DNA of 33,253 nt from an uncultured Woeseia sp. (GTDB lineage Bacteria > Pseudomonadota > Gammaproteobacteria > Steroidobacterales > Woeseiaceae): the NCBI GenBank assembly GCA_937925605.1, contig CALALV010000130.1, positions 1 through 33,253 on the forward strand, read 5' to 3'. Both the position numbers and the translations under genes were made by a program. How positions within the stretch are numbered: position 1 is the stretch's first letter; each line of letters begins with the position of its first letter. Shown here piece by piece: positions 8,265 through 14,756 of this stretch. The notes beneath the pieces are model-generated. The model made no database searches and was not told the origin of the DNA. It worked only from the letters and a program-made list of their open reading frames with translations.

Positions 8265-8293
8265 AAATGCGGCCGTCGCCGGGCCATTTCAAG
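8265..8293 (-). promoter_or_regulatory. Sigma-32 (RpoH)-like heat shock promoter of hsp20
   Basis: On the minus strand CTTGAAA (8293-8287) is a perfect match to the sigma-32 -35 element. After 14 bases comes CCGCATTT (8272-8265), matching CCCCATNT at six of seven defined positions. The predicted start is near 8257, leaving a leader of about 75 bases before the hsp20 ATG. Sigma-32 control of small heat shock proteins is established in E. coli (ibpA). Confidence 0.72.
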
Positions 8294-8349
8294 CGGCCGG
8301 CCGGCGCTTGCGGCGGCCGCCCGGCGACGCCGCGCCGTTTCACTTAATG

Positions 8350-8365
8350 ACACTACATCTTGTGC
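8350..8365 (+). promoter_or_regulatory. Distal NrdR-box-like palindrome
   Basis: ACACTACATCTTGTGC resembles the NrdR operator consensus (acaCwAtATaTwgtgt), with both ACAC and TTGTG arms kept and one arm base changed. It lies 179 bases upstream of the better box at 8529, much farther than the roughly 30-base pair spacing usual for NrdR. It could be a distal site or chance. NrdR represses ribonucleotide reductase genes when dATP is high. Confidence 0.5.
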
Positions 8366-8430
8366 ACAGGCTCGATTTTCGCGCGGCCGTTTTTTTTCGT
8401 GGTTTTTTAATGCAGTACGTGCCGAATAGC

Positions 8431-8459
8431 TTGTAAATTACTGTTTTTATTGCTGTAAT
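8431..8459 (+). promoter_or_regulatory. Candidate sigma-70 promoter, upstream (nrdJ P2)
   Basis: TTGTAA (8431-8436) and TGTAAT (8454-8459) are separated by 17 bases; the -10 matches five of six and the -35 four of six consensus bases. It sits in the AT-rich block, with T-tracts just upstream that could act as an UP element or bend. A start near 8466 would give a leader of about 225 bases. Confidence 0.45.
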
Positions 8460-8486
8460 GAAAGCGACAAAAATTCGTTCGAAGCC

Positions 8487-8513
8487 TTGACACTCCCCCG
8501 CAGCAGGCATAAT
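8487..8513 (+). promoter_or_regulatory. Candidate sigma-70 promoter, proximal (nrdJ P1)
   Basis: TTGACA at 8487-8492 is a perfect -35. The likely -10 is CATAAT at 8508-8513 (five of six, spacer 15) or the overlapping TAATCT at 8510-8515 (spacer 17, three of six). Transcription would start near 8520, placing the NrdR-like box at 8529-8544 directly over the early transcribed region, a position suited to repression. Confidence 0.6.
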
Positions 8514-8528
8514 CTAGCCCCTCGTCGG

Positions 8529-8544
8529 ACACAACATCTTGTGT
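8529..8544 (+). promoter_or_regulatory. NrdR box (ACACAACATCTTGTGT)
   Basis: A 16-base near-palindrome with perfect ACACAA/TTGTGT arms, fitting the NrdR operator consensus very well and lying just downstream of the proximal promoter of a ribonucleotide reductase gene. NrdR is an ATP/dATP-sensing repressor that controls nrd genes across bacteria, including nrdJ in Pseudomonas. I found no partner box at the usual one-site spacing of about 31 bases on either side. Confidence 0.78.
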
Positions 8545-8578
8545 CACGGATAACGAAGCGCGGAGCCCGGACCGGGCC

Positions 8579-8607
8579 CTCGTCGCCGGATTGGGGCCAG
8601 CGACGAG
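8579..8607 (+). other. Hairpin in the nrdJ leader
   Basis: CTCGTCGC and GCGACGAG form a perfect 8-base stem with a 13-base loop in the untranslated leader. The octamer ATTGGGGC occurs at 8590-8597 in the loop and again at 8629-8636. No B12-box-like sequence of a cobalamin riboswitch was seen, so the function of this structure is unknown. Confidence 0.4.
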
Positions 8608-8690
8608 CGGGAAGCTATTCGCCGCGCCATTGGGGCTAAGCAAGCATTCAGACGCCCGGGCCCGCCCGCGCGCAGGGAGTAAAGGACGAC

Positions 8691-10844
8691 ATGAAGTCCG
8701 CAGTCAATTTCACCGCAGAATCCGTTTCCGACATCGACTTTCAGCCCGCATCGCTCGACATCTGGCAGGCCAAGTACCGGCTGGCCGCCAAGGACGGCAC
8801 GCCGATCGACGCGGCGATCGACGATACCTACCGTCGCGTCGCCCGGGCGCTGGCCGACGTCGAGGCGGAGCCGCTGCGCGCGCAGTGTTTCGAGGATTTC
8901 CTGTGGGCGCTGCGCTCGGGCGCGATCCCGGCGGGGCGCATCACGTCGAACGCGGGCGCCCAGGAGCACAAGCCCGCGACCTCGACGATCAACTGCACGG
9001 TTTCCGGTACGGTCGGCGACTCGATGGACAACATCCTGAACAAGGTGCACGAGGCGGGCCTGACGCTGAAAGCCGGCTGCGGCATCGGCTACGAGTTCTC
9101 GACGCTGCGACCGAAGGGCGCGTACGTGACCGGTGCCGGCGCGTACACCTCCGGGCCGCTGTCGTTCATGGATATCTACGACAAGATGTGCTTCACCGTG
9201 TCGTCGGCCGGCGGCCGGCGCGGCGCGCAGATGGGCACGTTCGACGTCGGCCACCCGGATGTCATGGACTTCATCCGCGCCAAGCGCGAAGACGGCCGCC
9301 TGCGCCAGTTCAACCTGTCGCTCCTGATCACCGACGAGTTCATGCAGGCCGTCAAGGACAACGCCGAGTGGCGCCTGGCCTTCCCGGTGACGCGCAAGGA
9401 GGTGGACGCCGACGGCCTCGACGTCGACGACGAGACGCAGTTCGTCTGGCGCGAGTGGCCGGAGCCGAAGAACTACGTGCGCAACGCCGAGGGCCTCGTG
9501 GCCTGCAAGGTCTACCGGACGCTGCCGGCGCGGCGCGTGTGGGACGTCATCATGGCCTCGACCTACGATTTCGCCGAGCCCGGCTTCGTGCTGATCGACC
9601 GCGTCAACGAGATGAACAACAACTGGTTCTGCGAGACGATTCGCGCAACCAATCCCTGCGGCGAGCAGCCGCTGCCGCCCTACGGTTCCTGCCTGCTGGG
9701 CTCGGTCAACCTGACCAAGTTCGTCGTCGACCCGTTCACGGACAAGGCGCGCTTCGACTGGAAGGAATTCCGCAAGGTCGTCAAGGTATTCACGCGCATG
9801 CTCGACAACGTCGTCGAGATCAATGGACTGCCACTGGCCCGGCAGCGCGACGAGATCACCCGCAAGCGGCGCCACGGCATGGGCTTCCTTGGCCTCGGTT
9901 CGACGATCACGATGCTGCGCATGCAGTACGGCGATCCCGCCTCGGTCGCGTTCACCGAGGAGGTCTCGAAGCAGCTGGCGCTGGCCGGCTGGGAGGCCGG
10001 CCTGGAGCTGGCGCGCGAGAAGGGCCCGGCACCGATCATGGAGCAGGAGTTCACGGTCACCCAGGAGATGCTGGCCAAGCGCCCGGAGATGGCGCGCGAC
10101 GGCTACCAGGTCGGCGACAAGCTGCCGGGCCGCATCCTGCACGCGCGCTACAGCCGCTACATGCAGCGCATCGCCGAGGAGGCGCCCGAGCTCGTCGAGC
10201 AGCTCGCCGAGATCGGCGCGCGCTTCACGCACCACAGTTCGATCGCGCCGACCGGCACGATCTCGCTGTCGCTCGCGAACAACGCGTCGAACGGCATAGA
10301 GCCGAGTTTCGCGCATCACTACTTCCGCAACGTGATCCGCCAGGGCAAGAAGTCCAAGGAAAAGGTGGACGTGTTCTCGTTCGAACTCCTGTCCTACCGT
10401 GCGCTGGTCAACCCGAAGGCGATGCCCGACGCCGAGGACGGCAACCCTGATACGGCGCTGCCGGACTACTTCATCACGGCCGACGACATCACGCCGAAGG
10501 CGCACGTGGATATCCAGGCCGCCGCGCAGACCTGGATCGACTCGTCGATCTCGAAGACGGCGAACGTGCCGACGGACTACCCGTACGAGGACTTCAAGGA
10601 CATCTACATGTACGCCTACGAGCAGGGGCTCAAGGGCTGCACGACGTTCCGCTTCAACCCGGAAGCCTTCCAGGGCGTGCTGGTCAAGGAGCGCGATCTC
10701 AAGAACACGGTCTACACCTTCACGCTCGACGACGGCAGCACGGTCGAACTCAAGGGCGACGAGGAAATCGAATACGACGGCGAGGTGCACACCGCCGCGA
10801 ACCTGTTCGATGCCCTGAAGGAAGGCTACTACGGCAAGTTCTGA
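8691..10844 (+). CDS. nrdJa: Adenosylcobalamin-dependent (class II) ribonucleotide reductase, catalytic subunit NrdJa
   Basis: Reduces ribonucleotides to deoxyribonucleotides with an adenosylcobalamin-generated thiyl radical; needs no oxygen. 717 residues carry the reductase barrel: the redox cysteine in STINCTVSG (Cys102), ATNPCGEQPL with the thiyl-radical Cys323, the partner Cys334 in YGSCLLGSVNL, GMGFLGLGSTI, and SSIAPTGTISL near residue 525. The protein ends shortly after the barrel (TAANLFDALKEGYYGKF) and lacks the TSCPD and Cys-rich tail of full-length NrdJ; these are supplied by the next gene. This matches the split NrdJa/NrdJb of Pseudomonas aeruginosa. AAGGA precedes the ATG by six bases. 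An NrdR box and two promoters lie upstream. Confidence 0.95.
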   Translation: MKSAVNFTAESVSDIDFQPASLDIWQAKYRLAAKDGTPIDAAIDDTYRRVARALADVEAEPLRAQCFEDFLWALRSGAIPAGRITSNAGAQEHKPATSTINCTVSGTVGDSMDNILNKVHEAGLTLKAGCGIGYEFSTLRPKGAYVTGAGAYTSGPLSFMDIYDKMCFTVSSAGGRRGAQMGTFDVGHPDVMDFIRAKREDGRLRQFNLSLLITDEFMQAVKDNAEWRLAFPVTRKEVDADGLDVDDETQFVWREWPEPKNYVRNAEGLVACKVYRTLPARRVWDVIMASTYDFAEPGFVLIDRVNEMNNNWFCETIRATNPCGEQPLPPYGSCLLGSVNLTKFVVDPFTDKARFDWKEFRKVVKVFTRMLDNVVEINGLPLARQRDEITRKRRHGMGFLGLGSTITMLRMQYGDPASVAFTEEVSKQLALAGWEAGLELAREKGPAPIMEQEFTVTQEMLAKRPEMARDGYQVGDKLPGRILHARYSRYMQRIAEEAPELVEQLAEIGARFTHHSSIAPTGTISLSLANNASNGIEPSFAHHYFRNVIRQGKKSKEKVDVFSFELLSYRALVNPKAMPDAEDGNPDTALPDYFITADDITPKAHVDIQAAAQTWIDSSISKTANVPTDYPYEDFKDIYMYAYEQGLKGCTTFRFNPEAFQGVLVKERDLKNTVYTFTLDDGSTVELKGDEEIEYDGEVHTAANLFDALKEGYYGKF

Positions 10845-10890
10845 CAGGGGCTTGCAGGACACGCGCGCCCGGGCGGGCGCCGCTCACTAC

Positions 10891-10945
10891 GCCGGCGAGA
10901 GGCCGGCAACATGCCGCGGCGCGGGGGACGGATTCGGTCCGCGCC
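10891..10945 (+). other. Two hairpins in the nrdJa-nrdJb spacer
   Basis: In the 127-base gap, GCCGGC-GAGAG-GCCGGC (10891-10907) makes a 6-base stem. GGCGC (10918-10922) pairs with GCGCC (10941-10945), enclosing GGAC/GTCC. The second hairpin ends 26 bases before the nrdJb start. They could tune the ratio of the two halves, or be remnants of the coding sequence that once joined them. No U-tract follows, so neither is an evident terminator. Confidence 0.4.
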
Positions 10946-10971
10946 GCCGCCAGACAGGTCGGATGACGACA

Positions 10972-11679
10972 ATGAGCAAAGTTCGCATAGACAAGAAAAT
11001 CGTCGGCTACGCGGTCAAGAAGCCGGAAGAGGAAGCGGCGAAGCCGGCCCTGACCCGGGAGACCTCCGAGGACGGGCGCGCGGAAGTCATCCGCATGCAC
11101 GAGAAGCTCGAGCGGCCCGAGATGCTGATCGGCTCGACCTACAAGGTCAAGACGCCGGTCTCCGACCACGCGATGTACGTGACGATCAACGACATCGTGC
11201 TGAACGAGGGCACGGAGCACGAGAAGCGCCGGCCGTTCGAGATGTTCATCAACTCGAAAAACCTCGATCACTACCAGTGGATCGTGGCACTCACCCGCAT
11301 CATCTCGGCCGTGTTCCGCAAGGGCGGCGACGTCACCTTCCTGGTCGACGAGCTGAAGGCCGTGTTCGACCCGCGCGGCGGCTACTGGAAGGCGGGCGGC
11401 AAGTTCATGCCGTCGATCATCGCGGAGCTCGGCTACATCGTCGAGAAGCACCTGATCGCGATCGGCCTGCTCGGCCAGAACGAGCTCGACGAGGCGCAGC
11501 AGCAGCTGATCGACGAGAAGCGCGCCGAGTACGAGGACGCGCACCGGCAGAAGGACGCGTTCGCGAAGAGCGACTACCCGGAAGGCGCGCAGCTATGCGC
11601 GAAGTGCAACACCGCGGCGGTGGTGATGCTGGACGGCTGCAAGACCTGCCTGTCCTGCGGCGATTCGAAGTGCGGGTAG
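10972..11679 (+). CDS. nrdJb: Class II ribonucleotide reductase C-terminal subunit NrdJb (TSCPD and cysteine-rich tail)
   Basis: Second half of the split B12-dependent reductase; needed with NrdJa for activity in Pseudomonas. 235 residues. It begins SKVRIDKKIVGYAV. A TSCPD-like region follows: SDHAMYVTINDIVLNEGTEH near residues 60-80, RPFEMFINSKNLDHYQWI, then ALTRIISAVFRKGGDVTFLV. The C-terminus is a Cys-rich redox tail: CAKC, then CKTCLSCGDSKCG at the very end, which in full-length NrdJ re-reduces the active-site disulfide. The ATG at 10972 has GGAT about seven bases upstream; ATG 10963, three codons earlier in frame, is an alternative. The frame extends to a TTG at 10852, but those codons encode Arg/Gly-rich, unconserved sequence, so I exclude them. 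Confidence 0.92.
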   Translation: MSKVRIDKKIVGYAVKKPEEEAAKPALTRETSEDGRAEVIRMHEKLERPEMLIGSTYKVKTPVSDHAMYVTINDIVLNEGTEHEKRRPFEMFINSKNLDHYQWIVALTRIISAVFRKGGDVTFLVDELKAVFDPRGGYWKAGGKFMPSIIAELGYIVEKHLIAIGLLGQNELDEAQQQLIDEKRAEYEDAHRQKDAFAKSDYPEGAQLCAKCNTAAVVMLDGCKTCLSCGDSKCG

Positions 11680-11773
11680 GGCCGGCTTAGCTACGACGAG
11701 GGGGCGCAGCGCCGCGATGGTCGGCGCAGCCAACCTGCCGCACGCCAAGGGCGCGGCGGGTCTCACACGGTCG

Positions 11774-11795
11774 AGCCGGGCGCGAGGGCCCGGCT
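11774..11795 (-). terminator. Hairpin at the end of the puuA-like gene
   Basis: AGCCGGGC and GCCCGGCT form an 8-base stem with a six-base loop, overlapping the stop codon (11794-11796) of the minus-strand gene and lying about 95 bases past the nrdJb stop. No run of T follows on either strand. It may mark the 3' end of both convergent transcripts, but termination is unproven. Confidence 0.35.
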
Positions 11796-13167
11796 AGACG
11801 TTCAGCAGCAGGTGCTCCCGCTCCCAGGGGCTGATCTCGCGGTGGAACAGGCGCATCTCCTCGCGCTTGACCTCGCCGTAGATCATGCAGAACTGCCGGC
11901 CGAGGATCTCGTGCAGTTCGGTCGCTTCCTCGAAGCTGTCCAGCGCCTCGTCCAGCGTGGTCGGTATGTCGTAACGCTCGTCGTCGACTTCGCCCGCCGC
12001 CGGCTCGCCGGGCTTCAGCTTGTCGCGCATGCCGAGGTAGCCGCAGGCCAGCGCGGCCGCGATAGCGATGTAGGGATTGCAGTCGACGCCAATGACGCGG
12101 TTCTCCACGCGGCGGTTCTCCGGCTTTGCGTTCGGTACCCTGAGCCCGGTCGCGCGGTTGTCGATGCCCCAGGCGAAGTTGGTCGGCGCGCTCGAGCCGC
12201 CGTCGGACTCGAAGCGCCGGTAGCTGTTCACGTAGGGCGCCATTAGCGGCAGTGCCTGTGGCAGGTAGTGCTGGCAGCCGCCGAGGTAATAGCGGAACAG
12301 CCGGCTGGCTTCGCCCTTCGTGTTGCTGAACAGGTTGTGGCCCCTGGCGAGGCTGACGATGCTCTGGTGCAGGTGCATGGCCGAGCCGGGCTGGTCGCGC
12401 ATCGGCTTGGCCATGAAGGTCGCGAACATGTCGTGGTTCAGCGCGGCTTCGCGGATGATGCGCTTGAAGTAGAACACCTGGTCGGCTAGCAGCAGCGGGT
12501 CGCCGTGCGTCAGGTTGATCTCGACCTGGCCGGCGCCGTCCTCCTGGATCACCGTGTCGATCGCGAGCCCGGCGTCCTGCGCGAAGCGGTAGATCGTGTC
12601 GATGACCGGGCCGTAGTCGTCGACCGCGGACATCGAGTAGGACTGCCGGCTGGTGCCGCGGCGGCCGGTGCGGCCGATCGGCGAGACCACCGGCTCGTTC
12701 GGGTCGAGGTTCGGCGTGATCAGGTAGAACTCGAGCTCCGGCGCCACGACCGGCTTCCAGCCCTGCTCGGCGTAGCGGGCGATGACCCGCTTCAGCACCT
12801 GGCGCGGCGCGATGTTCACCGGCTCGCCGTCGCGCGTGTACAGGTCGTGGATGACCTGCAGCGTCGGCTCCTTGGCCCAGGGCACGGCCTTCGCGGTGGA
12901 CATGTCGGGTTTCAGCACGAGGTCGCCCTCGGCCCACTGGTTGTCGATGTCCATCTCGACGTCGTGCCCGGTGATGGTCTGGTAGAAGATCGACACGGGC
13001 AGGTAGGTCTCGTGCTCCGGGTCGAACTTGTGCGCGGGCATCGTCTTGCCGCGCGACATGCCGGCCAGGTCGGGCACGATGCACTCGACCTCGTCCACGT
13101 CGCGGCCGGCGCGATAGACCTTGAATGCCTCGGGCAGGGCTTCCAGCCAGTCCGTTACCTGTCGCAT
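11794..13167 (-). CDS. Glutamine synthetase-family ligase, gamma-glutamylputrescine synthetase (PuuA)-like
   Basis: 457 residues, near PuuA (472) and shorter than a typical GlnA-I, without the adenylylation-loop Tyr motif I would expect. ATP-dependent ligation of glutamate to an amine is the family reaction; PuuA uses putrescine as the first step of polyamine breakdown, and SpuI-type relatives use other polyamines. Visible motifs are APELEFYLI (metal-binding Glu), EDGAGQVEINL, GSAMHLHQSI (ATP-site His), and NRRVENRVIGVDCNPYIAIAAALACG (Arg/Glu pair). The ATG at 13167 has GAGGCGAC upstream; the frame runs on upstream but over hldE on the opposite strand. No other polyamine gene lies nearby, so the substrate is inferred only from similarity. 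Confidence 0.85.
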   Translation of the reverse strand: MRQVTDWLEALPEAFKVYRAGRDVDEVECIVPDLAGMSRGKTMPAHKFDPEHETYLPVSIFYQTITGHDVEMDIDNQWAEGDLVLKPDMSTAKAVPWAKEPTLQVIHDLYTRDGEPVNIAPRQVLKRVIARYAEQGWKPVVAPELEFYLITPNLDPNEPVVSPIGRTGRRGTSRQSYSMSAVDDYGPVIDTIYRFAQDAGLAIDTVIQEDGAGQVEINLTHGDPLLLADQVFYFKRIIREAALNHDMFATFMAKPMRDQPGSAMHLHQSIVSLARGHNLFSNTKGEASRLFRYYLGGCQHYLPQALPLMAPYVNSYRRFESDGGSSAPTNFAWGIDNRATGLRVPNAKPENRRVENRVIGVDCNPYIAIAAALACGYLGMRDKLKPGEPAAGEVDDERYDIPTTLDEALDSFEEATELHEILGRQFCMIYGEVKREEMRLFHREISPWEREHLLLNV

Positions 13168-13235
13168 CGTGTCGCCTCGTCTGCAGCGTGCCGGCCAGCG
13201 CGCCGGATAGCAGCGAAGCTTAGCGCAATTCCCGG

Positions 13236-13260
13236 ACGCCGCGGCGGCCGGCCGCGGCGT
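13236..13260. other. Perfect inverted repeat between puuA-like gene and hldE
   Basis: ACGCCGCGGC and GCCGCGGCGT form a perfect 10-base stem with a five-base loop GGCCG, in the 135-base divergent gap. It is 69 bases from the puuA-like start and 43 from hldE. It could be an operator for either gene or a leader structure of the minus-strand transcript; G+C-rich composition makes chance repeats likely. Confidence 0.35.
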
Positions 13261-13290
13261 GCCGGGCGAGTCCGGCCTGTTCCGCTGTAG

Positions 13291-13296
13291 TACTAT
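13291..13296 (+). promoter_or_regulatory. Candidate -10 box (TACTAT) for leaderless hldE transcript
   Basis: TACTAT matches TATAAT at four of six positions and is followed by six bases and then the GTG start of hldE, with no Shine-Dalgarno. The same TANNNT-six-base-start layout precedes cca and the aminopeptidase gene. No good -35 is visible. Confidence 0.38.
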
Positions 13297-13302
13297 CCGC
13301 CC

Positions 13303-14727
13303 GTGACTCTCGCCATCCCCGACTTCAGCGTCGCCCGCGTGCTCGTCGCCGGGGACGTCATGCTGGACCGCTACCTGTTCGGCGGCACGCACCGGATCTC
13401 CCCGGAGGCGCCCGTGCCGGTCGTGCACGTGCGCAACGAGGACGTCCGGCCCGGCGGCGCCGCCAACGTCGCGGTCAACCTCGCGAGCCTCGGCGCGGCG
13501 ACCCGCCTGCTCGGTGTCACCGGCGAGGACGCCGACGCAACGCTGCTGGCGAACCTGCTCGAGCCGCGGCGCATTGCCTGCGATTTCGTCCGCGTGGCCG
13601 GGCAGCCGACAATCACCAAGACCCGCGTGCAGAGCCGCGGCCAGCAGCTGATCCGCCTCGATCGCGAGGAACGCCTGACCGCCGGCGGCGGCCGCCTGCG
13701 CGAGGCGCTCGCGCGGCACGCAGGCGAGGCCCGCGTCGTCGTGCTGTCGGACTACGGCAAGGGCGCGCTGGTCGAGGTCGCCGCGATGATCGCGGCTGCG
13801 CGCGAAGCCGGCTGCGCCGTGCTGATCGACCCGAAGGGCACGGACTTCGAGAAATACCGCGGCGCGACGCTGCTGACGCCGAACCAGGGCGAGTTCGAGG
13901 CCGTCGCCGGCCATTGCGCGACGGATGCCGAGCTCATCGCCCGCGCGGAGGCAATGGTCGCCGACCTCGAGCTCGATGCGCTGCTCGTGACCCGCAGCGA
14001 GAAGGGCATGCTGCTGGTCGAGCGGGGCGCCGAGCCGCTGATGCTGCCGACCCAGGCACGCGAGGTTTTCGACGTGACCGGCGCCGGCGATACGGTCATC
14101 GCGACGACCGCGGCGGCGCTGGCGAGCGGCACGAGCCTGCCCGACGCGGCGCGGCTCGCGAACCTGGCCGCCGGGCTGGTCGTGCGTAAGATCGGCGTCG
14201 CCGCGGTGACGCGCTCGGAGCTGCAGGTCGCGCTGCACCAGCGCGGGCAGGGCGGACGCGGGCTGCTGAGCGAGGCCGAACTGCTGCCGATGGTTGCGGA
14301 ATCGCGCGAGCGCGGCGAACGCCTGGTCATGACCAACGGCTGTTTCGACGTGCTGCACGCCGGCCACGTGGCTTACCTCGAAGAGGCCAAGGCGCTGGGG
14401 GACCGGCTGCTGGTGGCCGTCAACGACGACGATTCGGTGCGGCGCCTGAAGGGCGAAACCCGTCCGATCAATACGCTCGCCGACCGCATGGCGGTGCTGG
14501 CCGGGCTGGCCGCGGTCGACTGGGTCGTGCCGTTCGCCGAGGACACCCCGGCGCGGCTGATTTCCGCGGTGTTGCCGGACGTGCTCGTCAAGGGCGGCGA
14601 CTACCGGCCCGATGAAATCGCCGGTGCGAAGGACGTGCTTGCGGCCGGCGGCGAGGTGCGCGTGCTCGCGTTCCGCGAAGGCCAGTCCTCGACCCGGATC
14701 ATCGATCGCCTGTCGCAGGAGGCCTGA
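13303..14727 (+). CDS. hldE: Bifunctional heptose-7-phosphate kinase / heptose-1-phosphate adenylyltransferase HldE
   Basis: Cytoplasmic enzyme making ADP-heptose for the LPS inner core: kinase then adenylyltransferase. 474 residues, as in E. coli (477). The PfkB/ribokinase domain spans about residues 1-315, with GDVMLDRYLFG at the start, RPGGAANVAVNLASLG, and the catalytic DVTGAGDTV near residue 260. The C-terminal nucleotidyltransferase domain starts near residue 340 with TNGCFDVLHAGHVAYL (HxGH motif) and ends with EGQSSTRIIDRL. The GTG start lies close to the first conserved strand, and no upstream in-frame codon looks coding. waaA follows after 29 bases, so the two LPS core genes probably form one operon. 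Confidence 0.97.
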   Translation: MTLAIPDFSVARVLVAGDVMLDRYLFGGTHRISPEAPVPVVHVRNEDVRPGGAANVAVNLASLGAATRLLGVTGEDADATLLANLLEPRRIACDFVRVAGQPTITKTRVQSRGQQLIRLDREERLTAGGGRLREALARHAGEARVVVLSDYGKGALVEVAAMIAAAREAGCAVLIDPKGTDFEKYRGATLLTPNQGEFEAVAGHCATDAELIARAEAMVADLELDALLVTRSEKGMLLVERGAEPLMLPTQAREVFDVTGAGDTVIATTAAALASGTSLPDAARLANLAAGLVVRKIGVAAVTRSELQVALHQRGQGGRGLLSEAELLPMVAESRERGERLVMTNGCFDVLHAGHVAYLEEAKALGDRLLVAVNDDDSVRRLKGETRPINTLADRMAVLAGLAAVDWVVPFAEDTPARLISAVLPDVLVKGGDYRPDEIAGAKDVLAAGGEVRVLAFREGQSSTRIIDRLSQEA

Positions 14728-14756
14728 GCCCGCGCCGAGCGGCCGTAGCCCCCGCC

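Larger units (their letters stand above)
8184..8690. other. 507-base intergenic control region between hsp20 and nrdJa
   Basis: No gene is supported here; short open frames on both strands have no ribosome binding site or family motif. The part near hsp20 (8184-8340) is GC-rich and holds the heat shock promoter. The middle (about 8341-8490) is markedly AT-rich for this chromosome, with T8 at 8390-8397 and T6 at 8403-8408. It holds one NrdR-like palindrome, an ATTAC/GTAAT inverted repeat (8437-8459) and two sigma-70-like promoters. The last part (8545-8690) is the nrdJ leader, with a hairpin and AAGGA six bases before the ATG. Confidence 0.7.

Noticed and set aside
8407..8643. Minus-strand 78-codon frame in the nrdJ control region
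   Set aside because: It overlaps promoters and the NrdR box, has no ribosome binding site, and shows no motif.
8545..8690. Cobalamin riboswitch in the nrdJ leader
   Set aside because: A B12-box-like core was looked for and not seen, so no riboswitch is called.
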